DNA of 64,000 nt. Source: Zelonia costaricensis. Taxonomy: Eukaryota > Euglenozoa > Kinetoplastea > Trypanosomatida > Trypanosomatidae. The stretch lies in the NCBI GenBank assembly GCA_030849075.1, contig JASAOO010003564.1, positions 147,714-211,713 of the forward strand, read 5' to 3'. A program made the translations under genes and the position numbers. Numbering within the stretch: the first letter of the stretch is position 1; every line of letters begins with the position of its first letter. Below, in pieces: positions 29,446 through 39,493 of the stretch. The notes under the pieces are model-generated. The model searched no databases and was not told the origin of the DNA. It was given only the letters and a program-made list of their open reading frames with translations.

Positions 29446-30558
29446 CTAGAAGCTGTCGACCGCCTGGTAGCAGAAGTGGTCGCGCGGCAGGTACACGTAC
29501 TCGTCGTTGTCCTTCGGCGCGCGCCGGTAGCCAGAGCCCTTGATGCCCGGGATGACCACGGGCCGGCTGTTCGAGTCGGCATCTGGCAGGGCTGTGGCGG
29601 CCTGCCGTGCGGCGGAGCGCTGCATCGTTTCTCGCCGCATCGTGCGCAGCCGGTCCAGCTCGTCGCGGGCGGTGCCGGCCTTGCTCTTGCCCGACGCGCT
29701 CTGCTCAAGGAAGGACGCCCGCGGGCTGTACGTCTTCTCGAGGACGCTGTGCGGCGTCTTGTGGGCCGCTACCGACGCGTCGTAGCGCACCTCGCGGCGC
29801 GGGTCGTCGACGCCGTAGGCCGAGTACGCAAACGTCGTGCCGAGGTCCTCGAGGTTGGTCTTGTACGACTGCGTGCGGAACTCGGCTGGCGCGGCGTCGG
29901 TCATGTAGTCCTTGCGGTAGATGGTGGACTTATCCTTGAGCCGGTCCGACGAGACGGGCATCGTCAGGTACGGCACCTTCATCGACTGCGCCACGTCCGC
30001 CTTCTCGTTCGCCGCCCACTCGTCGTCGTACGTCGCGAGGCGCTCGCGGCGCACCGTGTCGTGGTAGCCGTCCGACTCCCATTGGCAGTAGTCCCACCGA
30101 TACGTCGAGCGCTCGTCGAAGGGCGGGGCGAGGTAGCGGCTGTGGTACCCGCGCGGGGCGAGGTTGCCGATCGTGAGCGACTTCTGCGGGTTCCTGGCCT
30201 TCTCCTCGCGCATCTTGAGCCCGAGGCTGGTCATGCGCTGGGCAAACTGTGTCGTCGTCAGCATGTCCACCACGGTGTCCTCCTTCTCCGTGTAGCTGGC
30301 GGCGTTGTTATTGCGGATCGTGTGCGCCTTGCGGTACTGCAGTGGGTCGATGGAGGAGAGGTCCGTCACGGCTGTGGTGCGCTTGGGCATGATTCGGTGG
30401 TTCACCACGCCGGGATAGCCCGTGACGTGGATGTCCATCAGCCGCCGCTGCTTGGCGCTGTACGTCGCTGGCACCCCATCGCGATCGATGGCCTCCTCGA
30501 GCGTCGTCAGCTTCGGTGCTGCGGCATCGGCCGCTGAGTTGCTTGGCTCGCACGACAT
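29446..30558 (-). CDS. Conserved-looking Tyr/Arg-rich protein, function unknown
   Basis: Predicted 370 residues from the ATG at 30558. No signal peptide, membrane segment or known catalytic motif. The protein is rich in Tyr, Arg, Asp and Thr, with repeated short patterns such as YHSRYLAPPFDERSTYRWDY and IYRKDYMTDAAPAEFRTQSYKTNLEDLGTTF, and it ends YLPRDHFCYQAVDSF. The low hydrophobicity with spaced aromatic residues resembles microtubule inner or axonemal proteins, but this is only an impression. A candidate acceptor 24 bases upstream supports the start. Confidence 0.7.
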   Translation of the reverse strand: MSCEPSNSAADAAAPKLTTLEEAIDRDGVPATYSAKQRRLMDIHVTGYPGVVNHRIMPKRTTAVTDLSSIDPLQYRKAHTIRNNNAASYTEKEDTVVDMLTTTQFAQRMTSLGLKMREEKARNPQKSLTIGNLAPRGYHSRYLAPPFDERSTYRWDYCQWESDGYHDTVRRERLATYDDEWAANEKADVAQSMKVPYLTMPVSSDRLKDKSTIYRKDYMTDAAPAEFRTQSYKTNLEDLGTTFAYSAYGVDDPRREVRYDASVAAHKTPHSVLEKTYSPRASFLEQSASGKSKAGTARDELDRLRTMRRETMQRSAARQAATALPDADSNSRPVVIPGIKGSGYRRAPKDNDEYVYLPRDHFCYQAVDSF

Positions 30559-32731
30559 TGACACACACTCAATACGTGAACCTGAGGGACAGGTGTTAAG
30601 GAAGGGGCGGGGGAAGGGAGGGAGGGGGGGGGGGGGGACGNCGCTGAAGACTACGGGGAGGCACGTATGTGCTCGTGTGTGGGTATCTCGTTGCGTTGCT
30701 TCGTGTTGCACCACGTTGCTGGTTGCGCGCGCTGCCGGTGCCCTTGCACTTGCGTTCACTGTTGTGCAATAGACCGTGGAGGTGGGAGTGCAGGGAGGAG
30801 TGGACGGCATGTGGGAATGGGGGAAGAGGAAGGTGGGAGGGAAGCGGGGGGGGGGGGTAGAGGGGGCACTGAAGGAAGGAGGGATGTCGCATTTAGCACA
30901 CGAGCCTGCGGCGGCATGCAGAGCACAGGCACGAACACAGGGAGGGGTGGCGCGAAAGGGGGGGGGGAGGGCCCCCAGCGGCCGCCTGCCTCGCTTTCCT
31001 CGACGGCGGCGCAGCTCTTCTGCTTGAAGACATAGGGTTCTGTGCGAAGCTGACACGAAGTGACAACACACACCGCTGGCCACACACAAGGGACACGCAA
31101 ACATGAGTGCACACCACATCCACTCCACACCGACCCCGCGCGGCGGAGAAGAAAACCACATTCCGCGGGCGGCAAACCCACACGGAAGGAACACAGCAGA
31201 GAAGCGGAGGCGGACCATGATGTTGCACTCCAACCAAAAGAAGGGCCAGCGTAGCCACAAACACACAAACACGCACACCCACACTTGTGACAGCGAGGCC
31301 CCCCAAAAAAGAAAACACACGCAGCAGACACAGCATCCGCCTTGTCCCTCTTCGCCCATGCGCCCCATCTTCCCCGCTCACACTCCCTCCTCTCCCCTTC
31401 GAGCGCCCATAACGGCAGAGGGGACGGGCAGAGGAAGGCCACGGAAGACGGGCAAGGGGCGAGGAGTCGGGAGAGGGTCGAGCTGCACGTGGCGGATTGG
31501 CGCACAGCGACGCCTCCCGGCTAAGAAGCCTTGAACAAAGAACCAAAAAAAAAAAGGAAAATACAAGAGATGAACAAACGCAGAGTGAAGGGAGAAGAGT
31601 CGCTGTGCAGGGAGGAGGGGTTGGGCAGAGAAAGTGCACCACGCGGCTCCTCTCCACGAGGCGCAAATAAGCAAGCGACACACACACACACAAACAGACA
31701 CACACACGTGTGTAGGCGTACACATTCGCTCACCCGAGTCGTCTCGCGCGCGCTTCGAATCGTGCTTAAAAAACGGGTTCGTTTTGGGATTCAGAAATAT
31801 CCTGCTCCATGCACGACGTGCGCCAAAGGGAGAAGGGCAGGGGGGATGGGCGGAGTCCATCACGCACTGCGCCGCACTCTCGCACCAGCCGCCTCCCTTC
31901 TTCCCCCCCTGCGCTCTTCATCCAACTAAGGGAGGAAGGAGAGGATTGAAAACAGTCGCGAGTGAGGGGGTGGGAGGTGGAGGATGGCGGCCAGGATCTG
32001 CGAAAAAGGTCTGTCCCGTTTTGGGGTTTGGTTGTTGACGGTGTTGTCAGCAGGCGTCACGCGCTCGTGCCTCATCGCAGGCGGCTGACAGGCGACGTGG
32101 TCGTGAGTGTCTGTGCCGGGGAGGGGGGGGAGGAGGCGAAAGGAAGAAGTGAGGGCGGGGAGGGGGCAATACAGTGAGGAAGGGGGTTGGGAGGACGCGG
32201 GGGGGGGGGGAGCGGCCTCCGCTGCCGCTGCTTCCGCAGGTTCACATTCACATCCACACGCACACACACACAGGCGCAGAACATCACCTCTTACAAGAGC
32301 GATCATGGGGACCGCGCAAGAGCGAGTAAGACGAAAGGGAAAGCCGCGCGTCTGCAATATAGCAAGGAAGGGAGAATGACCACCTGAAGCATCGCAAGGT
32401 GCCCAGACGGTGGTGTGTCCGCGAGCGCGCACAACGCATGCGCGCGCGGGGGGGAGGGGGGGATGGAAGCGGAGAGGGGAGTGGGGACGACGCGCTTGCG
32501 AGCAAAGCTAAGCAGTGTTGCTAGGTCGCACCCCGCAGCGCCTTGCGGCCCGGCGCCCGCTAACCCTCGCCAAACCTTCGACTACTCCTTTCTGTCCCCG
32601 ACTTCGCCATGTGCTGTCGCCGCCTTCGTACGAATTACATAGTGCCGCGACAAGGAGCGCGTACCCAAACTCAAGCATCCACCGTCTCGACGCACCGCGG
32701 AGGATCAGAAGACGACGGCACCACTTTTCCT
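30559..32731. other. Intergenic region, Tyr-rich protein gene to sterol desaturase-like gene
   Basis: A single N at 30641 sits beside a long G run (30628-30637). Other G runs and CA stretches occur at 31260-31290 and 31680-31710. Open frames here are low-complexity. Nothing recognised. Confidence 0.6.
30582..30640 (-). promoter_or_regulatory. Candidate trans-splice acceptor for Tyr-rich protein gene
   Basis: On the minus strand a long C/T tract ends in CTGTCCCTCAG, with AG at 30583-30582, leaving a leader of about 24 bases to the ATG at 30558. Confidence 0.45.
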
Positions 32732-33949
32732 TCAACCGCTCACGGGGCGAAAGCGCAGCCCGCGCATCGCTGCGGTTGCCGCCTGCAGGTCGCTCAAACT
32801 CGTGGACGGCTCCTCTTTTGGCGTCACCTCGTTCGGGTGCTTGGCGGGGTAGCGGTGAATGAGGTAGGGGTCCATCGTGTTGAGCAGCGCGTCCATGAAG
32901 AGGCCGCCACCGTAGTTGGACACGTTGTGGGTGTGGTGGAAGTCGTGGAAGCGCGTGCGCTTGCCGTGCAGTAGGCCAATCTTGCCGAGCCACGTGTCGG
33001 TAAAGCAGTACCCACTGTGCACCTCGTACGTCTCCCACAACCGGGCCCACATCCACGTCATGAAGAGAGGCCACGCACGCGCCGTTGTGGTGAAGTACGA
33101 TTGCGATGCCTCCTCACGTGTGTAGGCGAAGAACATGTAGGCGAAGTAGCCGATAGTCGGGATCGTGTTGGCCAGGATCTCCTCAAGCGGCGAGGCGTAC
33201 TCGGCGGCGATGCCGACACTTCCGGTGTAGCTATGGTGCTTCTTGTGGAACACCCTGTACAGGGTCGGGTTCGAGTGGAGGGCGCCGTGCGCCGTGTAGA
33301 AGCCGAACTCGTTGAAGGCATTGGCGAGCATAAAGTGCGGCATCAGCGTCGCGATGCTCGTGACCAGCCGCAGCAGGTGGCGTCCTGCCATGTAGTCGGC
33401 AACCTCCTCGGGGGCGAAGCCGGCGATCAGCGCCTCTGGCGGCGGCGCGTTGCGCTTGTCGGAGTGGGTGTACACCAGCACAGCGTACAGCGCGACGGGG
33501 ATGACGATGTACTGGTTGAAAAATGCCTCACCAACGGTGCGGAGGAGGAGCTTCACGCTCGGTTGCTGGTACGGCTGGCGCGGCAGCTTGAACGACGCCA
33601 TCCTCCGTCCGAGCGGCGCGAGGAGGTGGTTCTCCCGCAGCGCCTTGATGCCGAAGTTGGGGTTGATGCTGTCGAAGAAGAGAAAGAAGCTGTTGAAGAA
33701 GAGCCAAGGCACGCAGTGGCAGAGCACGGCGAAGACGAGGACGAAGAGCGCCGGCAGAGAGAGCTGCTGCAGGTAGGTGTTCTGCAGGATGAAGCGGAGG
33801 TACATCGGTTGTGTGAAGAAGGCGGCCACGAGCGCGCAGATGAAAGCGTGGCGGATTGCGAAAATGGCGGTGTGCAGCAGCATGACCGGCCACGTCGGCC
33901 GCAGCTGGTGGATCGGCGGGATCTTCAGCTGCTTCTTGACGGGCGCCAT
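32732..33949 (-). CDS. Fatty acid hydroxylase/sterol desaturase family, C4-methylsterol oxidase-like
   Basis: Predicted 405-residue integral membrane protein with several hydrophobic segments (about 22-45, 60-95, 145-165). Di-iron histidine clusters are present: HGALH (about 221-225), HKKHH (about 234-238) and HDFHHTHN (about 335-342). HSGY follows the pattern of Erg25/SMO-type enzymes, and VGIAAEYASPLEE closely resembles the GLAAEYAHP segment after the HKxHH box of methylsterol monooxygenases. The likely reaction is oxidation of the C4-methyl group of sterol intermediates in the ER during ergosterol-type sterol synthesis, using O2 and an electron donor. C5-desaturase or another hydroxylase of the same superfamily is the alternative. 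The start is the ATG at 33949, after a purine-rich (+ strand) tract. Confidence 0.8.
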   Translation of the reverse strand: MAPVKKQLKIPPIHQLRPTWPVMLLHTAIFAIRHAFICALVAAFFTQPMYLRFILQNTYLQQLSLPALFVLVFAVLCHCVPWLFFNSFFLFFDSINPNFGIKALRENHLLAPLGRRMASFKLPRQPYQQPSVKLLLRTVGEAFFNQYIVIPVALYAVLVYTHSDKRNAPPPEALIAGFAPEEVADYMAGRHLLRLVTSIATLMPHFMLANAFNEFGFYTAHGALHSNPTLYRVFHKKHHSYTGSVGIAAEYASPLEEILANTIPTIGYFAYMFFAYTREEASQSYFTTTARAWPLFMTWMWARLWETYEVHSGYCFTDTWLGKIGLLHGKRTRFHDFHHTHNVSNYGGGLFMDALLNTMDPYLIHRYPAKHPNEVTPKEEPSTSLSDLQAATAAMRGLRFRPVSG

Positions 33950-34836
33950 CAGTTAGACGAAGAGGGGGGGGTGGAGAGGGAGAGATGGAGAAGGCAAAAG
34001 GAAAAGTGACAAGCCAGAAACGAAAAGGTGGTCACTGGTCGAGACGGAGAAGTAAGGCGGGAAGGGGGGGGGACGGAGGCGATGGAGGAAAGAGCAAAGC
34101 GAAGAAGAGCGTGTTGCGGGTGGCGACACGAAGGGGTGGGACAAGATGTGTGTTTGTGTGTGTGTGTGTAACTAAGAGTACGCGCAGTCTCGCAAAAGAC
34201 GAGCTAGAGGGGGGGGGGGGGGAGGGGGAGGGCACGAATTGGGGGAGCGGGGTTGAGGTGCTGGGCCCTAGGCGAGGGGACCTTTCACTTTTGGGTAGGC
34301 GCGTACGGAAAGAGGGAGGGAGAGAGAGTGGATAGTTTGAAGAAGTAAAGTGAAGCTCATGGTGGATAAGACGCGATACACATCGGCCGCCACCGTCCTG
34401 CTCGTCGTCCTTTTTTCCGTTCGCCCTATGCGCTACTGTAAATCGTGAAGGTCACTTTCGAGCTGCGCTCACGCTGCGTTGAGTCGGATGCTCTTCCTGG
34501 TTCTTCTTGACCTCTTCGCCTGGCGCACTAGGGACTGGACAGCGAAGGCGCGGTACCACCGGGGGCTGGGGTGCTGCATGAGCTCCCTCTCTCTTCCTTT
34601 ACCCTTGCTTCCATTGTCCTCTTTTCTTCGTTTGCAATGCTCTTATGGACAAGCGGAATGCGGTGCTGCCACGTGCGTCCGCTTTTACGTGTGTTGTGAC
34701 GACGGTGAAAAAAAGACCAACAACAACACAGCGCCCATTGCCAACGCTGTTCACGAGGGGCGGGGGGGGGCAGAGACGAAGGGCATCCCCCCGCCCTCCT
34801 CGGTGTGTGTGTATGTGTGTGTGTGTGTGTGTCAGG
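33950..34836. other. Intergenic region, sterol desaturase-like to helicase gene
   Basis: Purine-rich on + near the desaturase start; CT at 34035-34036 (AG on minus) with a purine tract above it is a possible acceptor. G-run at 34208-34221 and TG runs at about 34147-34168 and 34803-34831. No gene seen. Confidence 0.6.
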
Positions 34837-37245
34837 CTACTGCGGTCGGAAGTGCTTGTGGACGGCTGCGTGAGTGTAATCGGGGTAGCGGCGGCTCGCG
34901 CGGTCGAGCACCGGTGTCGTGCGCTGCGGGTCATCGGCGCGGTACGGCCGCGTTGGGTGGTGGAAGAGCGAGTTATTGAACACGTCAATGAAGGATTGCT
35001 TCGCGTACTCGCGCAGCTTCGGTGGGATGAGCTGCTGCTGCTGACGCAGGTACGCCACGAGCGGCTTGGCCAGCTTGATGTTCTCCGGTTGGAAGAAGGT
35101 GTACACGTAGCCACGACCTTGCAGGTGGCCGCCACGGCCGCACCGCCCGCAGCGATGCATCCATGTCTCCATGTCCGCCGGCATGTCGTAGTGCACCACG
35201 TAGACGACGCCCTGGAAGTCGATGCCGCGGCTCAGCAGGTCCGTGCAGAGGAGAGCCGTGGACACCCCAGTGCGAAACATCTTCAGTACCCCCTCCCGCG
35301 CCGTCGACGAGGCGTGCGAGGTGAGGGTGGCGAAGTGGACGCCCGGGACGAGCTCCGTCAGCTTGTCCCGCACGTACGCCACGTTGTGACGCGAGTTGCA
35401 GAAGATGAGGGTGCGCTGGTCAGGGCTGAGCTTACCCGTCTCGTAGAGCCACGCGAGTTTCTGCACCTTCTCCGCCCGACCAATCATGAACACGAGGTGG
35501 CGCAGGTTCGCACGCGCAGTGAGGAAGCCAGAACCCGTGGCTGGCGACGTCGCTGTCGTCGCAGCGTCCACCGCAGCAGCCTCGGCACCGGGGGAGGGTG
35601 TTGCCGTCGATGCCGAGTAGACTGGTGACACGGACGCAGTGCGTGCTTGATCTGCTGGGGCTTTGAGGTCGACCAGCACAAAGCGGTGCGACGGGAGCAG
35701 CATGCGTGTCTTGATCATCTGGTATGCGACAGGCGGCAGCGAGGCACCGAGAAGCAGCCGCTGTGGCCGCAGGGCCCCCTTTGGCAGCGCGCCGAGGACA
35801 ATCTTCATCGGCTCGAAGTGATTCACCGAGACGAGGTCGTCCACCTCGTCCAGCACGAGCGTCTGCACGCGCCGCAGGGAAAGCTTGTGCTTGTACAAGG
35901 CCGGCAGTATCGTCTCCGGCGCGGCGACAAGCACGTCAACGCCGTGCTCCAGCGCGCGCAGGTACTTGCGCTGCTCGTCGGCGCTGGAGGCACGCACCAT
36001 GGCGTGGACGCGGTAGTCGCAATGCAGGGCGCGAAAAGTGGAGGTGACCTGAATCGCCAGCTGACTGTTGGGCACCAGCACCAGCACGCGCGGCTCCGCA
36101 ACTCCCGACTGAAGCTCGTCGAGTCGCATTGCCCGCCGCTCCTTGGAGCGCAAGGGAAAGTCTGCCGCCACCTCCGCCGCGGAGGGGTGCGGAAAGCCGG
36201 TCATGGGGCACACTCGCACCTCGGACGTGCTGAGCTCGCAGTACGGACACACCTCGCCCTTGTCGATCTTCTCCTGCAGGAAGGCCTCCACCTGCCTCCG
36301 GTTCAAGTTGGCCCCACCGCCGTCCTCGGCACCGGAAGCGGCGGTGCTGCTTGGCCGGTCGGTCATGTCCTTGAGGAGCAGCCGCAGCATCGACGCGTAC
36401 ACGTAGCACAGCGTCTTACCCGTCGCGGTCGGCGCGATGCACAGCAAGTCGCGGTATTCCAGCATGAGCGGGATTGCAGCTGCCTGGACGGGGCTGAGCA
36501 CTTCGTAGTGCCTGCGTGCCATCAGCGCCCCCAGCTGCGTGCGGAGGATGGCGGGTGCGAGCTCGAGGAGGTCGTCAAAGCTGCGCGGGGCGCCGTCCGG
36601 CAGGTCAGCCGGCATGCCCAGCGCATCGACCACGAGAACCTTGTAGTTGGCGACCAGCTCGTGCTGCAGCTGCTGGCGGCGTCGCTGCTCGTCCGGGGTC
36701 GAGGCTTCGGCCTTGCCCGCGCTGCCATCACGCAGCGGGCCCAGCACCGCTTGCTGCACGACCTGCCGAATGTGCCTCGACCAGGCAGGCGCCGAGGTGT
36801 CGGCGAACGTGTCGGCCTCGCCGCTGCCCGCATCTGGCGCGGCGCTCGTCGACGGCGTCTGCGCGCGTGCGGGGCGCGCGGTGGCGCTCTCCGACGACCG
36901 CGGCGGCTCGCCCCGGTCTGTGTGCGTCGGCCGGTGAAAGCGTCCGTCCTGCTGTGGTGCATCGGTCGAGCTGCTGCCCAGCACATCGAGGAGAGTGTCC
37001 GCCTCACGGGGCGCCCCGGACGCGGCACCTGCCGCCTCGGGGGGCGGTGCGGAGGACGTCACGGCGCCGAGCCCTGGGGAGGGCCCCGCTGCGTAGGTGC
37101 GGCTCGGTGAGGTGAGCGCTGACGCGTTTGCGTTGCTGCGGCTGAATTCGAGACGTCGGCCACTATGCGCGCTGCGCGCCTGTGCGTGTCGCCGCAGAGT
37201 CGGCGTGCAGCCCCCACCGCGCTGCGCCAGCCGCCGCAGAAACAT
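34837..37245 (-). CDS. DEAD-box-type RNA helicase, probably mitochondrial
   Basis: Predicted 802 residues from the ATG at 37245. The N-terminus (MFLRRLAQRGGG...RRHAQARSAHSGRRLEF) is Arg-rich without acidic residues, like a mitochondrial presequence. A roughly 200-residue Ala/Ser/Pro-rich stretch precedes the helicase core: SPVQAAAIP, motif I APTATGKT (about 268-275), motif II LVLDEVDDLV (DEVD instead of DEAD, about 462-470), motif III GAS and LIFCNSRHNVAYV. Motif V is CTDLLSRGIDF and motif VI is HRCGRCGRGG (about 695-705). Between motifs I and Ia there is an insert with CPYC...CPMTGFPHP (about 328-350), possibly metal-binding. Family members unwind RNA or remodel RNPs with ATP. I could not match it to a named trypanosomatid helicase. 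Confidence 0.85.
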   Translation of the reverse strand: MFLRRLAQRGGGCTPTLRRHAQARSAHSGRRLEFSRSNANASALTSPSRTYAAGPSPGLGAVTSSAPPPEAAGAASGAPREADTLLDVLGSSSTDAPQQDGRFHRPTHTDRGEPPRSSESATARPARAQTPSTSAAPDAGSGEADTFADTSAPAWSRHIRQVVQQAVLGPLRDGSAGKAEASTPDEQRRRQQLQHELVANYKVLVVDALGMPADLPDGAPRSFDDLLELAPAILRTQLGALMARRHYEVLSPVQAAAIPLMLEYRDLLCIAPTATGKTLCYVYASMLRLLLKDMTDRPSSTAASGAEDGGGANLNRRQVEAFLQEKIDKGEVCPYCELSTSEVRVCPMTGFPHPSAAEVAADFPLRSKERRAMRLDELQSGVAEPRVLVLVPNSQLAIQVTSTFRALHCDYRVHAMVRASSADEQRKYLRALEHGVDVLVAAPETILPALYKHKLSLRRVQTLVLDEVDDLVSVNHFEPMKIVLGALPKGALRPQRLLLGASLPPVAYQMIKTRMLLPSHRFVLVDLKAPADQARTASVSPVYSASTATPSPGAEAAAVDAATTATSPATGSGFLTARANLRHLVFMIGRAEKVQKLAWLYETGKLSPDQRTLIFCNSRHNVAYVRDKLTELVPGVHFATLTSHASSTAREGVLKMFRTGVSTALLCTDLLSRGIDFQGVVYVVHYDMPADMETWMHRCGRCGRGGHLQGRGYVYTFFQPENIKLAKPLVAYLRQQQQLIPPKLREYAKQSFIDVFNNSLFHHPTRPYRADDPQRTTPVLDRASRRYPDYTHAAVHKHFRPQ

Positions 37246-37787
37246 GTGAGCTGCGGGCGAGGGAGACGGAGGCGAGGCTTTGCTTGGGGGAGGAAGAGGG
37301 TAAGGGCAGCGGCGGCGCGTGCAACCCCGATAGCCAGAGACGGAGCAGCGCAGCTGCCTCACACGGGAGTCAGCTCACAGCTGCACGCGTAAAGAAGCAG
37401 AAACAAAGAGCAGAAAGGCAAGACGTTCAGGGGGGGCAGGAGGGATGCGCGATGACCAGGAAGGAAAGGGCGACATACGAGGCAGTGCTGTGAGGCGCAG
37501 TCGCGCGGCATGAAGGCGGAGGCGCTGCGGTCGGTGACGAGGAAATCGCGCGGCGAGGCCACATCGGCATTGCAAACGACTGCGACGACGGCCGGCTCCG
37601 TGCACGCGGGTTGCGTGGCACGCACGTAGACTCGATGCCTTGATTTTTCTCTTATACGTCTTTCGGCTTTGCCGATGGCGTGGGTGGAGGAGAGGGAGGG
37701 AGCTCCGCTTCTTCCGGGGAGGCCCCACGCCCTTCACCTCACCAGTGCTCGGCGCCGTGGCCGGCATCTCTCTGCCCTCCACTTAGG
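37246..37787. other. Intergenic region, helicase to SNAPC1-like gene
   Basis: Short gap. On the minus strand a C/T tract (37278-37256) leads to AG at 37252-37251, only five bases before the helicase ATG, a plausible acceptor. No gene seen. Confidence 0.55.
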
Positions 37788-38765
37788 TCAGCTTTCCAGC
37801 AGCTGCCGCCGTGCTGCCTCGTACTCCTGGCGCAGCTCCAGGAACGTCGGGTCGCGAAAGACGCTGTCGGTGCCGCCGAGCGCCTCCGGTGCGGCCGCCG
37901 CGCTCAGAACCGTGCGCGCCGTGAGCGACGCGGCGAAGAGCTGCTCTGGAACGGGGGCCGCCGCCGACGGCACGAGCGGTGCCCCGACCGCGTGGTGCGC
38001 CGCGAGGATGGCGGCAACGGGCTTGCCCTGCTGCAGGTACGGCTCGATGTGCCAGCCATCAGCGCGCCGAAGCGCCAAGACCGCCGTCGCTTCCGCGGTG
38101 GAGAGCGGCCGCGGCGAGGCGGCGGCCTGCGACCCGTTTGCGCCGGCATCAAGCGGCGTGGACAGCTGCTCCAGCACGCGGCGCAGGCAGCCGGTGGTGA
38201 CGGGCACCTGGCGCATGGGCAGGCACAGGGATGGGGACGGCGCCGGCGGGGTGGCTGGGGCCGACGCGGCGTTCGCGACAGGCCCCCCGCTGCCGTTGCG
38301 GCCCTCGCCGATCGCCGTGGTCGGAGTCGTGCGGCGTGCGGCTGCGCGTGGCGTCACTGTTGCGGTCGCGGCCGGTGGCGTTGGTGGAAGCGGCGGCTCC
38401 GCCTCCGCCGCAGCGGCACTGGCGTCCACTTCGCCACGGCTCCGCGTGGGCTGTGTGGAGAAGAGGAAGAAGCTGAGCAACAGTCCAAACGTTTGCGCCT
38501 CACGCGGCGCGATGGCCGGGGGGAGCGCGAGGTAGGAGGAGCTCAGTAAGAGCAGGTCCTCCGTGATGGATGGGTAGTAGGGGCGGTCCATCGTGGTACC
38601 GCCGCAGTAATGCAGGTACTCGAGGTGGCTCGCATCGAAGAGCACGCCGAACTCGCCGAGGGTGACGGAGACGGGGTCGGGGATTTCGGCGAGAAAGCGG
38701 GTATACAGCTTGGCGAAGTCCTTGGCAAACACAGCCAGCCGGTCCTGCTCGGCGTCACGCGGCAT
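37788..38765 (-). CDS. Unknown protein with possible SNAPC1-like layout
   Basis: Predicted 325 residues from the ATG at 38765. The N-terminal 110 residues are compact and hydrophobic-patterned (DFAKLYTRFLAEIPDPVSV, FGVLFDASHLEYLHYCG, AQTFGLLLSFFLFSTQ). A Pro/Ala/Thr-rich linker (about 115-195) follows, then a second helical part (VTTGCLRRVLEQL, AVLALRRADGWHIEPYL). The order and spacing recall human SNAPC1: a small DF-domain, GALYLLYGLYNTQ-like helix, DWDEVLKFQQDL-like helix and AAYIFRKLRLDRAFHF-like segment. SNAPC1 belongs to the small nuclear RNA activating complex, which in trypanosomatids serves the spliced-leader and other small RNA genes. The resemblance is by eye and weak. Otherwise the protein is unassigned. 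Confidence 0.5.
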   Translation of the reverse strand: MPRDAEQDRLAVFAKDFAKLYTRFLAEIPDPVSVTLGEFGVLFDASHLEYLHYCGGTTMDRPYYPSITEDLLLLSSSYLALPPAIAPREAQTFGLLLSFFLFSTQPTRSRGEVDASAAAAEAEPPLPPTPPAATATVTPRAAARRTTPTTAIGEGRNGSGGPVANAASAPATPPAPSPSLCLPMRQVPVTTGCLRRVLEQLSTPLDAGANGSQAAASPRPLSTAEATAVLALRRADGWHIEPYLQQGKPVAAILAAHHAVGAPLVPSAAAPVPEQLFAASLTARTVLSAAAAPEALGGTDSVFRDPTFLELRQEYEAARRQLLES

Positions 38766-39493
38766 GGCGTTTCCAGAGGCTTCGAGTTGACGAGAAGGAG
38801 AGATGGGATAGATAGCAGGAGACGTGCAACGTAGGAGAAAGCGGCCCACCTGGAGCGTGCCGCCCTGTGCGCACCAACACACGCACAGCTGAACAGACAC
38901 GCACAGGCGCACACACACACACAAGTGCACTGCGAGCTCGCCAGAAGCGAGGGGGAGGGCCGCGCAGCAGCGCACGTACGCCGCGGGGGTTTACCCATAC
39001 AAACAGGCAGCAGACTACGAAGTGCAGCTAAGCTGCAGCAGTCGCCGACTCTCAGTGAAGAAAGAAAAAGAGGGCAGGCCCTGCCCTGGGGTAGTGTCAG
39101 CCGGGGCCTTGTCAAGCCACCCACGCTGATGTGTGGCGTACTCTGTGTGCCCCTCTTCTCGCCGCACTTCCTACTACCCCTCTGTCTTTTCCTTTGTTCG
39201 CTTGTGTGCGCGGGTTCTGCGCTGCATTACGCTTGGGCTGAGGGCACCGCTGCAGGCGAGTGCTGGAGAGGGGCTCAATTGAGGAAGTGGAGAACGCCAC
39301 AGTCTGGTCTATGGCCTTTACCGCTCTTCCCCCTCGGGGTTCGGTTCCTTTAGTCAGTCAGAGTACCATCAAACACACGAACACACACACACACACACAC
39401 ACACCTACAGAAACACATACACAGACACACAGACACACAGACACACTCATGTGTACAGTCTAAGACACGAGGACGCGCTCGTTGGCGAGCTTC
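38766..39493. other. Intergenic region, SNAPC1-like to Nup93-like gene
   Basis: Contains CA-rich stretches (38905-38925, 39381-39440) and the Nup93-like gene's 3' flank. A possible acceptor is AG on minus at 38781-38780, just above the SNAPC1-like start. No gene seen. Confidence 0.6.
39381..39404. repeat. (CA)12 microsatellite
   Basis: CA run followed by further CAGACACA repeats to about 39446, just downstream of the Nup93-like stop codon. Confidence 0.93.
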
